In this document: piece after piece, positions 7,845 through 15,336 of the stretch
How positions within the stretch are numbered: the stretch's first letter is position 1
Layout: every line of letters starts with the position of its first letter
Source: Acidimicrobiia bacterium
Lineage (GTDB): Bacteria; Actinomycetota; Acidimicrobiia; Spongiisociales; UBA5794
Length of the DNA stretch: 34,665 bases
Assembly: GCA_013003395.1 (NCBI GenBank)
Contig: JABDJC010000058.1
Location: 1 to 34,665, forward strand
Direction: 5' to 3'
The notes under the pieces: model-generated
What the model was told of the DNA's origin: nothing
The model's input: only the letters and a program-made list of their open reading frames with translations
Databases searched by the model: none
Position numbers and translations under genes: made by a program

Positions 7845-8947
7845 ACAGCTGTGGCGGCCAGATACCGAGCGAAATCGCGTGTATCCACGGAGCCGACGAA
7901 CCTGCCGTCGACGACGACAGCGAACCAGTCACCCGTCTCGAACATGGCGAACAAGCGGTCAGCCGGGGTCGTGCCGTCGATGACCGTCTCGGGACCAAGC
8001 GGCACCATCACTTGGGAGACCGGAATCGAGTCGTCGAGCGATTCCGAGGGAACGTGGAACCCCGTCAGATCGGCGAGTCCCTTGACCCGCCCGTCGAGCA
8101 CAACAGGAATCGCTGCCTGCGTGCGGGCACCAATCGACTGTCGTCGCACCTCCCCGACCGGAAGTCGCCCGTCCACCGGAGCAACGGTCGGAGACATGAC
8201 ATGCGCGACGGTCACGCCGCGCAGCGACTCGACCACCTTCGTTTGCGTCATTGTGCCGGCAGCCGCCCGATACAGGAACCAACCAATGGCCACGTACCAG
8301 ATGCCGCCGACGTCTCCTCTGACGGCAAACAGCACCCCGCCGGTGACCATGAGCAAGGTCGACACGACCTTGCCGACTATCACTGCGGCACTTGTTGCGC
8401 GGAGTCGGTCTCCCGAGAATCGCCAGATAGCGGCGCGGAGCACCCGTCCACCGTCCAAGGGGAAACCTGGCACGAGATTGAACAATCCCAAGGCGATGTT
8501 GACGTACGCCAGCAATCCCAACAACCGAACCAGCAAGGGCATACCGGCCGGCGCCAACCAGGTGAGACCGACGAGCACGCCTCCGAGGATCACCGATACG
8601 AGCGGACCACCGACGGCAATCACGAACTCGTCTTTCGCCGTCACCGCTTCGGATTCGATTTCGGATACGCCGCCGAAGATGAACAGCCGGATGCGGCGGA
8701 CTCCGATGCCGCGGCGCTTTGCGAGCACGGAGTGGCTCAGTTCGTGGGCCAAAACACTCGCAAAGAACAGAATGGCGCCCGAGGCTGCTCCGATCAGTGC
8801 AACTTCAACGCTGATGTTGGCGACGGCGTCTCTGAAGTCCACAAACAGGGTCCAGGTGATCAGCGCCGCAACGATCGGCCACGAGTAATCGATGACGAGT
8901 GGAATCCCGAGTACCCGTCCCAGCGACCAGCCACTACGCCGAAACAT
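7841..8947 (-). CDS. Site-2-type intramembrane metalloprotease (M50) with CBS domains
   Basis: The 368-residue membrane protein has the zinc motif H68-E-L-S-H72 and the second conserved motif NLVPGFPLDGG (157-167), in which the Asp is the third zinc ligand. It has about six hydrophobic segments before residue 225, then a cytoplasmic part (225-368) resembling paired CBS domains, including VAHVMSPTVAPVDGRLPV. It lacks the PDZ domain of RseP/Rip1 and belongs to the CBS-bearing subgroup found in archaea and many bacteria. These proteases cut single-span substrates within the membrane, and CBS domains usually sense nucleotides. Its ATG shares one base with the tsaD stop codon (TGATG), so it is translationally coupled to the operon. 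Confidence 0.93.
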   Translation of the reverse strand: MFRRSGWSLGRVLGIPLVIDYSWPIVAALITWTLFVDFRDAVANISVEVALIGAASGAILFFASVLAHELSHSVLAKRRGIGVRRIRLFIFGGVSEIESEAVTAKDEFVIAVGGPLVSVILGGVLVGLTWLAPAGMPLLVRLLGLLAYVNIALGLFNLVPGFPLDGGRVLRAAIWRFSGDRLRATSAAVIVGKVVSTLLMVTGGVLFAVRGDVGGIWYVAIGWFLYRAAAGTMTQTKVVESLRGVTVAHVMSPTVAPVDGRLPVGEVRRQSIGARTQAAIPVVLDGRVKGLADLTGFHVPSESLDDSIPVSQVMVPLGPETVIDGTTPADRLFAMFETGDWFAVVVDGRFVGSVDTRDFARYLAATAV

Positions 8948-9954
8948 CAGCCCAAGGTGAGGCTGGTGTCGATGTCGCTCCCCCAGCTACTCACGTTCCC
9001 TCGTTTGAGGTGGAATGACCCGGCGGCGGCGATCATCGCGCCGTTGTCCGTGCAGTAGGCAGGAGAAGGCAGCAACAATCGAACACCGCGCTTGTCTGCT
9101 TGATTGGCGAGTTCTTCGCGCAGGCGACGGTTCGCGAGCACGCCGCCACCGCCGGCAACCACTGTCACTCCGGTGGCATCCACTGCATTGAACGTCTTGG
9201 CCACGAGGACGTCGACGATGGCCTCCTGGATCGATGCAGCCACGTCGGCGAGTGGTGGCACCGAGCCGCTGTCCTTCGCCTTCTCGAGCTGCGTGACCAC
9301 GGACGTCTTGAGGCCGGAAAATGAGAAGTCGTAAGGACGGTCTTGCAGAGCGCGAGGAAACGCGAAAGCCGTCGGATCGCCACCTTCGGATGCTTTGTCG
9401 ATTGCCGGACCGCCGGGATATCCGAGACCGATGAATCTGGCCAGCTTGTCGAATGCTTCTCCCGCCGCATCGTCGATGGTGCGACCCATCACCTCGTACG
9501 AACCCCATTCGGTCAAGTGAACGATCTGGCTGTGCCCTCCCGACGCCAGAACGACTATCGCCGGCGGCTCGAAGTCTGCGTGCTCCAAACGAGGAGCGAA
9601 GAGATGGCCTTCCATGTGATCGACGCCGATGAAGGGCTTGCCGAGCGACCAGGCCAGGGCCTTGCCGTATGCAAACCCGACCAGCAGCGCTCCCGACAGG
9701 CCAGGACCGCGTGTTGCTGCGACCGCATCCAATTCCTCAGGGTGTACTCCGGCTTTGGCAAGTGCCGCATGGGCGAGCGGTCGAATGGCCTCGATGTGGG
9801 CTCTGGCAGCCACCTCGGGCACGACGCCACCGAAACGGGAGTGCTCCTCGGTCTGCGTTCCGAGGACGTTCGAGCGCACCGTTGTGCCCTGGACAACGGC
9901 AACGCCGGTCTCGTCACAACTGGTCTCGATTCCGAGAATGATCGGTTCAGCCAT
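8947..9954 (-). CDS. tsaD: tRNA N6-adenosine threonylcarbamoyltransferase TsaD
   Basis: It transfers threonylcarbamoyl from TC-AMP to A37 of tRNAs reading ANN codons, together with TsaB and TsaE. The 335-residue protein begins IILGIETSCDETGVAVV, has the metal ligands H113-x3-H117 in VDHMEGHLFAPR, the segment IVVLASGGHSQIV, and the late motif YCTDNGAMIAAAG, which carries the conserved Asp. I start at ATG 9954; the longer open frame reads into rimI. It overlaps the rimI end by 8 bases and the M50 start by one base. The usual partners tsaB and tsaE lie upstream in the same operon. Confidence 0.97.
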   Translation of the reverse strand: MAEPIILGIETSCDETGVAVVQGTTVRSNVLGTQTEEHSRFGGVVPEVAARAHIEAIRPLAHAALAKAGVHPEELDAVAATRGPGLSGALLVGFAYGKALAWSLGKPFIGVDHMEGHLFAPRLEHADFEPPAIVVLASGGHSQIVHLTEWGSYEVMGRTIDDAAGEAFDKLARFIGLGYPGGPAIDKASEGGDPTAFAFPRALQDRPYDFSFSGLKTSVVTQLEKAKDSGSVPPLADVAASIQEAIVDVLVAKTFNAVDATGVTVVAGGGGVLANRRLREELANQADKRGVRLLLPSPAYCTDNGAMIAAAGSFHLKRGNVSSWGSDIDTSLTLG

Positions 9955-10438
9955 TGAGACCCTCCTCGATGGAGCGCAGGCGGTCGGCGTACTCCTCGGA
10001 ATCGATGTCGTTGGCCCACATGATGACGGCATCTTCGTCGCGGTAGTAGTTCTTGCGCAGACCGACCTTCGACATCCCGAACCGGTCGTACAACCGCTGC
10101 GCGGCGTCGTTCGACGCCCGCACTTCGAGCGTGAGGTTGCGGGCACCTCGATGCAAGGCCTCGGCGATCAACGCGAGCATCAGGCGGGTTCCGTATCGAC
10201 CTCGCCGCGCAGTTGGTGACACTGCCATCGTCGTCACGTGGGCGTCGTCCTCGACGAACAACATGCCGGCATATCCGACCACCGCTCCCTCCTCGTCGAC
10301 CACCACGTAAGCCCGGTCGGTGCGATCGATTTCACTCTCGAACACATTGGGAGACCAGGGTTGGCTGTAGATCTGTTCCTCGAGCGCGGTGACCACGGGA
10401 AGATCGGTTCGGGTCATCGGTCGAATCACGATGGCCAC
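9947..10438 (-). CDS. rimI: Ribosomal-protein-alanine N-acetyltransferase RimI-like
   Basis: The 163-residue GNAT protein starts VIRPMTRTDLPVVTALEEQIYSQPW, the RimI opening with a Y-x-x-P-W motif. It continues with TTMAVSPTARRGRYGTRLML, the acetyl-CoA loop, and LEVRASNDAAQRLYDRFGM, then NYYRDEDAVIMW, all typical of RimI. RimI acetylates the N-terminal alanine of ribosomal protein S18, and in actinomycetes may have wider targets. Its place between tsaB and tsaD is the common bacterial arrangement. It overlaps tsaB by 13 bases and tsaD by 8. Confidence 0.93.
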   Translation of the reverse strand: MAIVIRPMTRTDLPVVTALEEQIYSQPWSPNVFESEIDRTDRAYVVVDEEGAVVGYAGMLFVEDDAHVTTMAVSPTARRGRYGTRLMLALIAEALHRGARNLTLEVRASNDAAQRLYDRFGMSKVGLRKNYYRDEDAVIMWANDIDSEEYADRLRSIEEGLNG

Positions 10439-11133
10439 AGCCCTTCTTCTCGGAACTCGCGCCAGTTGATCTGAGCGTCGGGTTCCCGCAGATACAGCGG
10501 TCGCACTTCCTCGGTGCTGGCGAACTCTTCCTGGCGTGCCTTCAGGTACCCGATCTCGAGGAGCACATCGGCTGCCGGGTATCGAGGTCGACCGATCTTC
10601 ACTCGGCTCAGACCTCGCATCATCCCGTCCGGGAGCGCCGGCACATCGCCTACGACCAACGTCTCTTCGGAGTCGGCGTCGAGGAGGTTGCGGAAGTCCT
10701 CACACTTGACCAACTCGGTGGCGCCGTCTCTCACGACACCACCTGGCACCGGCCGATAAGGGGCTGTAGCCACTTCACCACGTCGCACATCGACGATCGG
10801 CCAGATGCGGCGCCGACCGGTTGCGGCGCGCAGCGCCAGGGTCGTGAGCGAACCAACCGTGACCACATGGGCGCCAACGGCAGCGGCTACAGCCTGTGCT
10901 GTTGAAACGCCGGCCCGCAGACCCGTGAACGGACCAGGCCCTACGTCGACCACCACGACGTCGATGTCTTTCGGCTTCCATCCGGCTTGCGAGAAGCAAT
11001 AGTCGATGGCCGAGACGAGGAAACCAACGTGTCCTTTCGAATCGACTCGCAACGTCATGGCGACGAGGTCGTTGTCCTCGCCGATGGCGACCGATGAAGC
11101 CGGGGTTGAAGTCTCTATCGCGAGGATCTTCAT
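10426..11133 (-). CDS. tsaB: t6A synthesis scaffold protein TsaB
   Basis: The 235-residue ASKHA-fold protein starts MKILAIETSTPASSVAIGED, has VDVGPGPFTGLRAGVSTAQA (the G-P-G-x-F-T-G-L-R signature) and later VDVRRGEVATAPYR. TsaB is an inactive paralogue of TsaD and dimerises with it to make the threonylcarbamoyl transferase complex. ATG 11133 overlaps the tsaE stop (ATGA). The upstream extension of the frame runs into tsaE and is not credible. Confidence 0.96.
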   Translation of the reverse strand: MKILAIETSTPASSVAIGEDNDLVAMTLRVDSKGHVGFLVSAIDYCFSQAGWKPKDIDVVVVDVGPGPFTGLRAGVSTAQAVAAAVGAHVVTVGSLTTLALRAATGRRRIWPIVDVRRGEVATAPYRPVPGGVVRDGATELVKCEDFRNLLDADSEETLVVGDVPALPDGMMRGLSRVKIGRPRYPAADVLLEIGYLKARQEEFASTEEVRPLYLREPDAQINWREFREEGLWPS

Positions 11134-11582
11134 GCGGCCAACGGTCCGAGGTCTCGGGAACGCCACGAACCAGATGGTCGAATGCTCAGGACGCGCTGAC
11201 CGTCGTCTTTGACTTCGAAATCGACGGTCAGGAAGTCTTCTGGGAGCGCCTGAGCCACAACCCCACCCCACTCGATGACGAGGACGCCTTCTGCTGCGTC
11301 GCTCAACAGGTCGAGGTCCTCGAATTCTCCTGTCGATGACAATCGATAGACGTCGGCGTGAATCAGAGGCAGAAACCCTCGATACGAGCGAACGAGTACG
11401 AAACTCGGACTCACGACCGGTTCATCGACCCCGAGACCGTCGCCAATACCTGACGTGAAGAGCGTCTTGCCGCAGCCAAGCCGCCCGGTGAGCAGGACGA
11501 CGTCGCCTGGCTTGAGGAGGCCCGCGAGTCGGCGTCCGACCGCGAAAGTCTCTTGTTCTGTGGTGCTGGTGATTTCGATCAT
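11130..11582 (-). CDS. tsaE: t6A synthesis ATPase TsaE
   Basis: The 150-residue P-loop protein contains LLTGRLGCGKTLFTSGI, a Walker A motif (GRLGCGKT; Ala/Gly variant of the usual GDLGAGKT), then VVSPSFVLVRSY (S-P-T/S-F segment), IHADVYRL and VLVIEWGGVV (E-W motif). It drives the TsaB-TsaD catalytic cycle by ATP hydrolysis. ATG 11582 shares its A with the udg stop TGA. The frame is open further upstream but there it overlaps udg. Confidence 0.95.
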   Translation of the reverse strand: MIEITSTTEQETFAVGRRLAGLLKPGDVVLLTGRLGCGKTLFTSGIGDGLGVDEPVVSPSFVLVRSYRGFLPLIHADVYRLSSTGEFEDLDLLSDAAEGVLVIEWGGVVAQALPEDFLTVDFEVKDDGQRVLSIRPSGSWRSRDLGPLAA

Positions 11583-12175
11583 CAGTCCGATGTGGCCTTG
11601 GTCGGTTCCACTGAGTCTAAGAGCCGTCTGACCTCCCAAAAGTCGGCCTGCATGAGGTCCTTGACCTTGGCTCCTCCGCGCAGCGCGGCCGCCGGGTGAT
11701 AGGTGGGAACCAGCCATCTCGCCCACCACTCGTAAGAGCGGCCGCGAACCTTCGTGATGCCTTCCTCCGTCGGTAGCAGCAGCTTTGTTGCGAAATTGCC
11801 GAGCGTGACCACCACAGTGGGATCAACGAGGGGAACCTGGTCGCGAAGGTACGGTTTGCAGGCCTCGATCTCTTCAGGCTTCGGATCCCGGTTCTTCGGC
11901 GGACGACACTTGACCACGTTCGTGATGTACACGTTCTTACGATCCAAACCGATCATCTCGAGCAGTTCGTCGAGAAGGTCTCCCGACCGCCCGACGAACG
12001 GGAGCCCTTGCTCGTCCTCATTCTGCCCTGGCGCCTCGCCGACGATCATGAGCGACGAATTCGGATGGCCAGACGCAAAGACCACCTGGGTCCTCGACTC
12101 GGCCAGCGCACACTTCGTGCAGCCGGAGGCTTCAGTTGCCAGCGCGGCAAGCTCGATGAGTCGTTTGGAATCCAC
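11582..12175 (-). CDS. Uracil-DNA glycosylase, family 4 (iron-sulfur type)
   Basis: The 197-residue protein has the motif GEAPGQNEDEQGLPFVGRSG (46-65), the family-4 active site, and TYHPAAALR, the C-terminal DNA-binding motif. Four cysteines at 19, 22, 90 and 106 are placed as the 4Fe-4S ligands of this family. It removes uracil from deaminated DNA. It begins the udg-tsaEB-rimI-tsaD-M50 operon. GTG 12175 has no Shine-Dalgarno sequence, but TATCGT on the minus strand (12182-12187) lies 6 bases upstream, so the operon is probably leaderless. Confidence 0.95.
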   Translation of the reverse strand: MDSKRLIELAALATEASGCTKCALAESRTQVVFASGHPNSSLMIVGEAPGQNEDEQGLPFVGRSGDLLDELLEMIGLDRKNVYITNVVKCRPPKNRDPKPEEIEACKPYLRDQVPLVDPTVVVTLGNFATKLLLPTEEGITKVRGRSYEWWARWLVPTYHPAAALRGGAKVKDLMQADFWEVRRLLDSVEPTKATSD

Positions 12176-12220
12176 GCAGACACGATAGTGAGACGGTCAG
12201 TCGTGCACTGTTGCCCGACG

Positions 12221-12745
12221 CGCAGGGGGGATCAGCGTACAGGGACGCCCTTCGATCGCCGCGTCCTGAGCTCTACGAACGCGATCGACCTTCACCCGTT
12301 GTGCCCCCTCCCAACCTCCCCCAAACGTCTCCTACGTCGACGGGGGAGGAGAAAAGCATCCATCCCCTCCCCACGAGCGCAGCGGGCGCTTCTTCGTCCC
12401 CTGGCGAGCGCACCGAGAACCTCTGTCCCCCTCGCGAGCACAGCGAGTGTTGGGGGGACGCGGCCGCCAGGCCGCCGGGGGGCATCACCGTAAGAAGAAC
12501 GCCCCTCGCTCGCCGCGTACTGAGCTCTACAAACGCGATCGACCTTCATCCGTTGTGCCCCCTCCCAGCCTCCCCCAACCGTCTCCTTCGTCGACGGGGG
12601 AGGAGACCGGCATCCGTACCCTGACCACGGCAGCAAGAGAGTCTTCTGTCCCCCCTCGCGTGCGCAGCGGGGACCTCTGTCCCCCTCGCGAGCACAGCGA
12701 GTGTTGGGGGGACGCGGCCTCCTAGGCCGCAGGGGGGCATCACTG
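12221..12745. repeat. Tandem pair of 254-bp GC-rich structured repeats
   Basis: Two diverged copies lie head to tail: acgccc at 12245 recurs at 12499, and CTGAGCTCTAC occurs at the matching place in both. Each unit has three hairpins. Hairpin 1 is CCTCCCCC with GGGGGAGG over a 19-base loop (12315-12349; 12569-12603). Hairpin 2 is CCCCCTCGC with GCGAG...GGGGG (12427-12457; 12681-12711). Hairpin 3 is GCGGCC with GGCCGC over a short loop (12460-12475; 12714-12730), whose stem is conserved while the loop differs. A trace of another copy's end (GCAGGGGGGATCA) begins the block. Open frames here are artefacts of base composition. The 12176-12799 gap holds only this block and two promoters. Confidence 0.85.
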
Positions 12746-12766
12746 TGCGAGAACGTCCCAGCGTGT

Positions 12767-12792
12767 TTCTTGTCACACCCATTGGGTAGAAA
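12767..12792 (+). promoter_or_regulatory. PafBC/RecA-NDp-like promoter of microprotein 1
   Basis: TTGTCA (12770-12775), 11 bases, then TAGAAA (12787-12792), 7 bases before the ATG. The published actinobacterial LexA-independent DNA-damage promoter has TTGTCR, then about 11 bases, then TAnnnT, so spacing and the upstream hexamer match. The last base of the -10 is A rather than T. TGTCACACCCA (12771-12781) and TAGAAA recur with identical spacing before microprotein 2. Confidence 0.55.
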
Positions 12793-12799
12793 TACTCGT

Positions 12800-12928
12800 A
12801 TGGAAACGTTCACGGCACAGCTCGAAATACTCGCCGAAGCCGGATTCGACTTCGAAGTCGTGGATCGCTGCCCCGACGTGAACTGCGAGTCATGCGCTCC
12901 CACCACCACCTGGTCGGAAGCGGCCTGA
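12800..12928 (+). CDS. Cysteine-motif microprotein 1 (42 residues)
   Basis: The 42-residue product begins METFTAQLEILAEAGFDFEV and has C24-P-D-V-N-C29-E-S-C32 followed by a short tail ending EAA. A second protein at 15337-15471 has the same plan: a short helical part with A-E-x-G-x-D, the motif C-P-D-x2-C-x2-C, and a tail ending AA. The three cysteines suggest metal or redox binding, or a half-site completed by dimerisation, but no function is recognised. The gene probably has no leader: a -10-like TAGAAA ends 7 bases before ATG and no Shine-Dalgarno sequence is present. Conservation of both promoter and protein motif between the two copies argues for a real gene. Confidence 0.7.
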   Translation: METFTAQLEILAEAGFDFEVVDRCPDVNCESCAPTTTWSEAA

Positions 12929-12937
12929 GCCATTGCG

Positions 12938-12967
12938 TCGAGGGCGGAGCTGAAGCCCCGCCCTCGA
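12938..12967. terminator. Hairpin between convergent genes
   Basis: TCGAGGGCGG (12938-12947) pairs with CCGCCCTCGA (12958-12967), a 10-bp GC-rich stem over a 10-base loop. It lies 10 bases after the microprotein 1 stop and 27 bases past the end of the FG-GAP gene, so it could stop transcription from both sides. No U-run follows. Confidence 0.55.
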
Positions 12968-12993
12968 TCAACAGTCGGCCTGCCGACGACTCG

Positions 12994-14310
12994 TCAGTCG
13001 TGTGGGATGCCGGCAACCACGTGGGCAGATCCCGGCGCAGTGCCGTTGAATGCCAAGCCGACCGACGTGATCAGGAAGTCCGTCAGTCCATCCCCATCGA
13101 CGTCGCCCAGTCCGAGAGCGTCAACCCCGAAGTTGTCGTTCGCAACGGTCGCAGTGATAGTCCGCAAGGTCGAACCGTCAGCACCCGAGTACACGTAGGC
13201 CTTTCCTGCGAACGGAGCTCCGTCACTTGACGTGTACGCCGCAACGATGACATCGCCATGACCGTCGCCGTTGACGTCACCAACCCCTCGACCTGGTCCG
13301 AAACCGTCACCGGGCTTTTCGGCCCGCACGACGAGCAGCTTCCGGCCGGTGGCTCCCGAGAACACGTACGCGGCACCACTCCCCGCGCGCTGTTGACGCC
13401 CCGAGTTGTAGTCGCCGACGAACACGTCTCCGACGCCGTCAGCGTCGACATCACCTGCGCCGGACGCGAAGAACAGTCCGAAGTTCTGCGCATCGTCTCT
13501 CGGGCGCAGCACATGAATCGTCGAGCCGTCGACCCCGGAGACCACATAGGCCAGACCTCGGCCCTCGAACTCGCCCGGAGCGGCCACGGACAGATCTGGC
13601 ACTCCGTCAGCGTTGACGTCTCCGACCAACCCGGCTCCGCCACCCAGGTTGCCGAAGTCCTCGTCGCCGTACCGCGCCCACAGCAGCGAGCCATCTGCAC
13701 CGGAGTAGGCAAACAACGCGCCGCCGTCCTCGGCAGCCGTGTCGTCCTGCATGGCGCCAACCGCGAAGTCGCCATAGCCATCGCCATTCAGGTCACCAGC
13801 CGCAGAAACCGACGATCCAAAGAAGTTCCGTTCGCTCGGCTCGACTTCGAGCAGCACGGAATGGTCGGCGCCCGAAATGACCACCGCCCGACCCAACGGC
13901 GGCTCAGGCGCAAACCCACTGCCTGGTGCGCCGAGGATGTAGTCCGGAACGCCATCGGCGTCGACGTCGCCTGCACCCGCGGTGCTGTAGCCGAGGAGCT
14001 CGAAGTCCTCACCATCGATTGTGTTCAGCAGGCTGCCGTTGGCACCCGAGTACACGTACGCTCGTCCGGCTGCCGGACCGCCAGTGCCATCGACGATCGC
14101 CGGAACGAGGATGTCGTCCACCCCGTCTCCCGTGATGTCGCTGATGTTGGCCGCTACCCAGCCAAACAGATCACCGTCGGATTCTCCGACGAGTGAGTAG
14201 ATGAGTTCCGCGTCGTCCTCTACGAATGGTGGGCTCGCTACGAGCGTCCCGGCTGTCACCAAGACCACCACCATCGCAAGAACCACGCTGCGAGTGAGCA
14301 TCACGCGCAT
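12994..14310 (-). CDS. Secreted FG-GAP (integrin-alpha type) beta-propeller protein
   Basis: The 438-residue protein begins with a signal peptide: basic start, hydrophobic run to about residue 20, then VASPP. Seven FG-GAP repeats follow, each with a calcium-binding loop of the D-x-D/N-x-D-G type, such as AGDVDADGVPDYILGAP, GDLNGDGYGDFAVGA and GDVDGDGLTDFLITS. Seven repeats make a complete propeller, so it should be a single-domain extracellular calcium-binding adhesin or scaffold. No anchor or sortase motif is visible. ATG 14310 has AGGAGG 7 bases upstream. It is 50 bases downstream of the AraC-type regulator and probably transcribed with it. Confidence 0.9.
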   Translation of the reverse strand: MRVMLTRSVVLAMVVVLVTAGTLVASPPFVEDDAELIYSLVGESDGDLFGWVAANISDITGDGVDDILVPAIVDGTGGPAAGRAYVYSGANGSLLNTIDGEDFELLGYSTAGAGDVDADGVPDYILGAPGSGFAPEPPLGRAVVISGADHSVLLEVEPSERNFFGSSVSAAGDLNGDGYGDFAVGAMQDDTAAEDGGALFAYSGADGSLLWARYGDEDFGNLGGGAGLVGDVNADGVPDLSVAAPGEFEGRGLAYVVSGVDGSTIHVLRPRDDAQNFGLFFASGAGDVDADGVGDVFVGDYNSGRQQRAGSGAAYVFSGATGRKLLVVRAEKPGDGFGPGRGVGDVNGDGHGDVIVAAYTSSDGAPFAGKAYVYSGADGSTLRTITATVANDNFGVDALGLGDVDGDGLTDFLITSVGLAFNGTAPGSAHVVAGIPHD

Positions 14311-14360
14311 GAGGTTGCCTCCTTGTTATGTGGAGTGACAGCCTCGTCGCGGTCCGATGG

Positions 14361-15215
14361 TCAGACTTTCACCATCTTGCTCAAATCTTTGGACGACAGC
14401 TGCCTCACCTGGCGAGGAGCGAACCCGAAGTGAGTGGTGAATCTCCTCGTGAGATGGCTGTGTGAGCTGAACCCGACTTGATGCGCGATGGTCGCGATGT
14501 CCCAATCGGACTCGAGGAGAAGGCCAACTGCGGCGCGCAGCCGCAGCGCAGAGATGTGTCGATGGATGGTGGTGCCTTCAAGAGCACCGAACAATCTGGT
14601 GAGATGAAACGGCGAGCTGCCCACAGCCGAAGCGATCATTGCCAGGTCCAATCGATCTCGGAAATTCCGCGCCAAGAACTCCTTGGTGTCGCGTACGAGG
14701 AGCACGTGGTTCTCGACGGTCCTGGGGGTGGTGGCCGTCGGCGAGTGCGCCTCGGCCGGATCGGCGGCGAACAGATCCGCAAGCAGCCGGAGGCTCGTCT
14801 CTTCGACAACGAAAGGGTCGGGGTGGGCGTTCGCCATCAGATAGTGCACCAGAAGTTGATGCCGGAGAAAGAGCCCGGAACTCACGCGAGTGTGGCTTGA
14901 TGCGAATCGGTAGGGCTCACCGTTGGAGATGTTGGCGAGCCAATCGGCGTTGATGGAATACCACGCGCAATGGTCCCCTCGACCGTCGACCGGATGCCGG
15001 CGGTACTCCTGCCGAGGGTTGTACAGCATGGCGATGCTGGGATCGGCAACCACAGGGGCAGCACCTTCCTGTTCGATCATCACTGCCGACCAAGGAAACG
15101 CTACGAGGTGCGTCTCGACGCGACCTCCCGGAAAGCGTTCGTGGCGCGGCGGACAGCGAAACGTTCCGACCTGCACGGTCGAACTCGGGAACAGGACGCG
15201 CTCGACGTCATCCAT
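14361..15215 (-). CDS. AraC-family transcriptional regulator
   Basis: The 284-residue protein has an N-terminal cupin-like sensing part, with YNPRQEYRRHPVDGRGDHCAW resembling the effector-domain signature, and a C-terminal double helix-turn-helix: LDLAMIASAVGSSPFHLTRL, then DIATIAHQVGFSSHSHLTRR and FTTHFGFAPRQVR, which are the AraC signatures. ATG 15215 is preceded by GGTGAGG and is preferred over an open frame reaching 15305, whose extra part is basic and low-complexity. It lies directly upstream of the FG-GAP gene and divergent from microprotein 2, so it may control either or both. The effector is unknown. Confidence 0.9.
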   Translation of the reverse strand: MDDVERVLFPSSTVQVGTFRCPPRHERFPGGRVETHLVAFPWSAVMIEQEGAAPVVADPSIAMLYNPRQEYRRHPVDGRGDHCAWYSINADWLANISNGEPYRFASSHTRVSSGLFLRHQLLVHYLMANAHPDPFVVEETSLRLLADLFAADPAEAHSPTATTPRTVENHVLLVRDTKEFLARNFRDRLDLAMIASAVGSSPFHLTRLFGALEGTTIHRHISALRLRAAVGLLLESDWDIATIAHQVGFSSHSHLTRRFTTHFGFAPRQVRQLSSKDLSKMVKV

Positions 15216-15304
15216 GATTGCCTCACCGACCGCGTCCGTCGGAGAATGCGGCCTTGCCCAGAGCCTACGCGTTCTCCGTTGTGCTTCGGGGCGACGGTCG
15301 CGCA

Positions 15305-15330
15305 TTCATGTCACACCCAGCCGATAGAAA
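15305..15330 (+). promoter_or_regulatory. PafBC/RecA-NDp-like promoter of microprotein 2
   Basis: TGTCACACCCA (15309-15319), 5 bases, then TAGAAA (15325-15330), 6 bases before the ATG. The 17 fixed bases and the 5-base gap are identical to those before microprotein 1, and the match extends upstream as TTC (15305-15307). Here the first base of the upstream hexamer is A (ATGTCA). Confidence 0.55.
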
Positions 15331-15336
15331 GAGTCC

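Noticed and set aside
7838-9058. 406-codon plus-strand open frame
   Set aside because: Antisense to the M50 protease gene, whose HExxH and NxxPxxPLDGG motifs are clear on the other strand.
12211-12933. Several open frames of 70-210 codons on both strands
   Set aside because: They arise from the tandem GC-rich repeat, show Pro/Arg/Gly-rich low complexity and have no start signals. Only the 42-codon frame at 12800 is supported.
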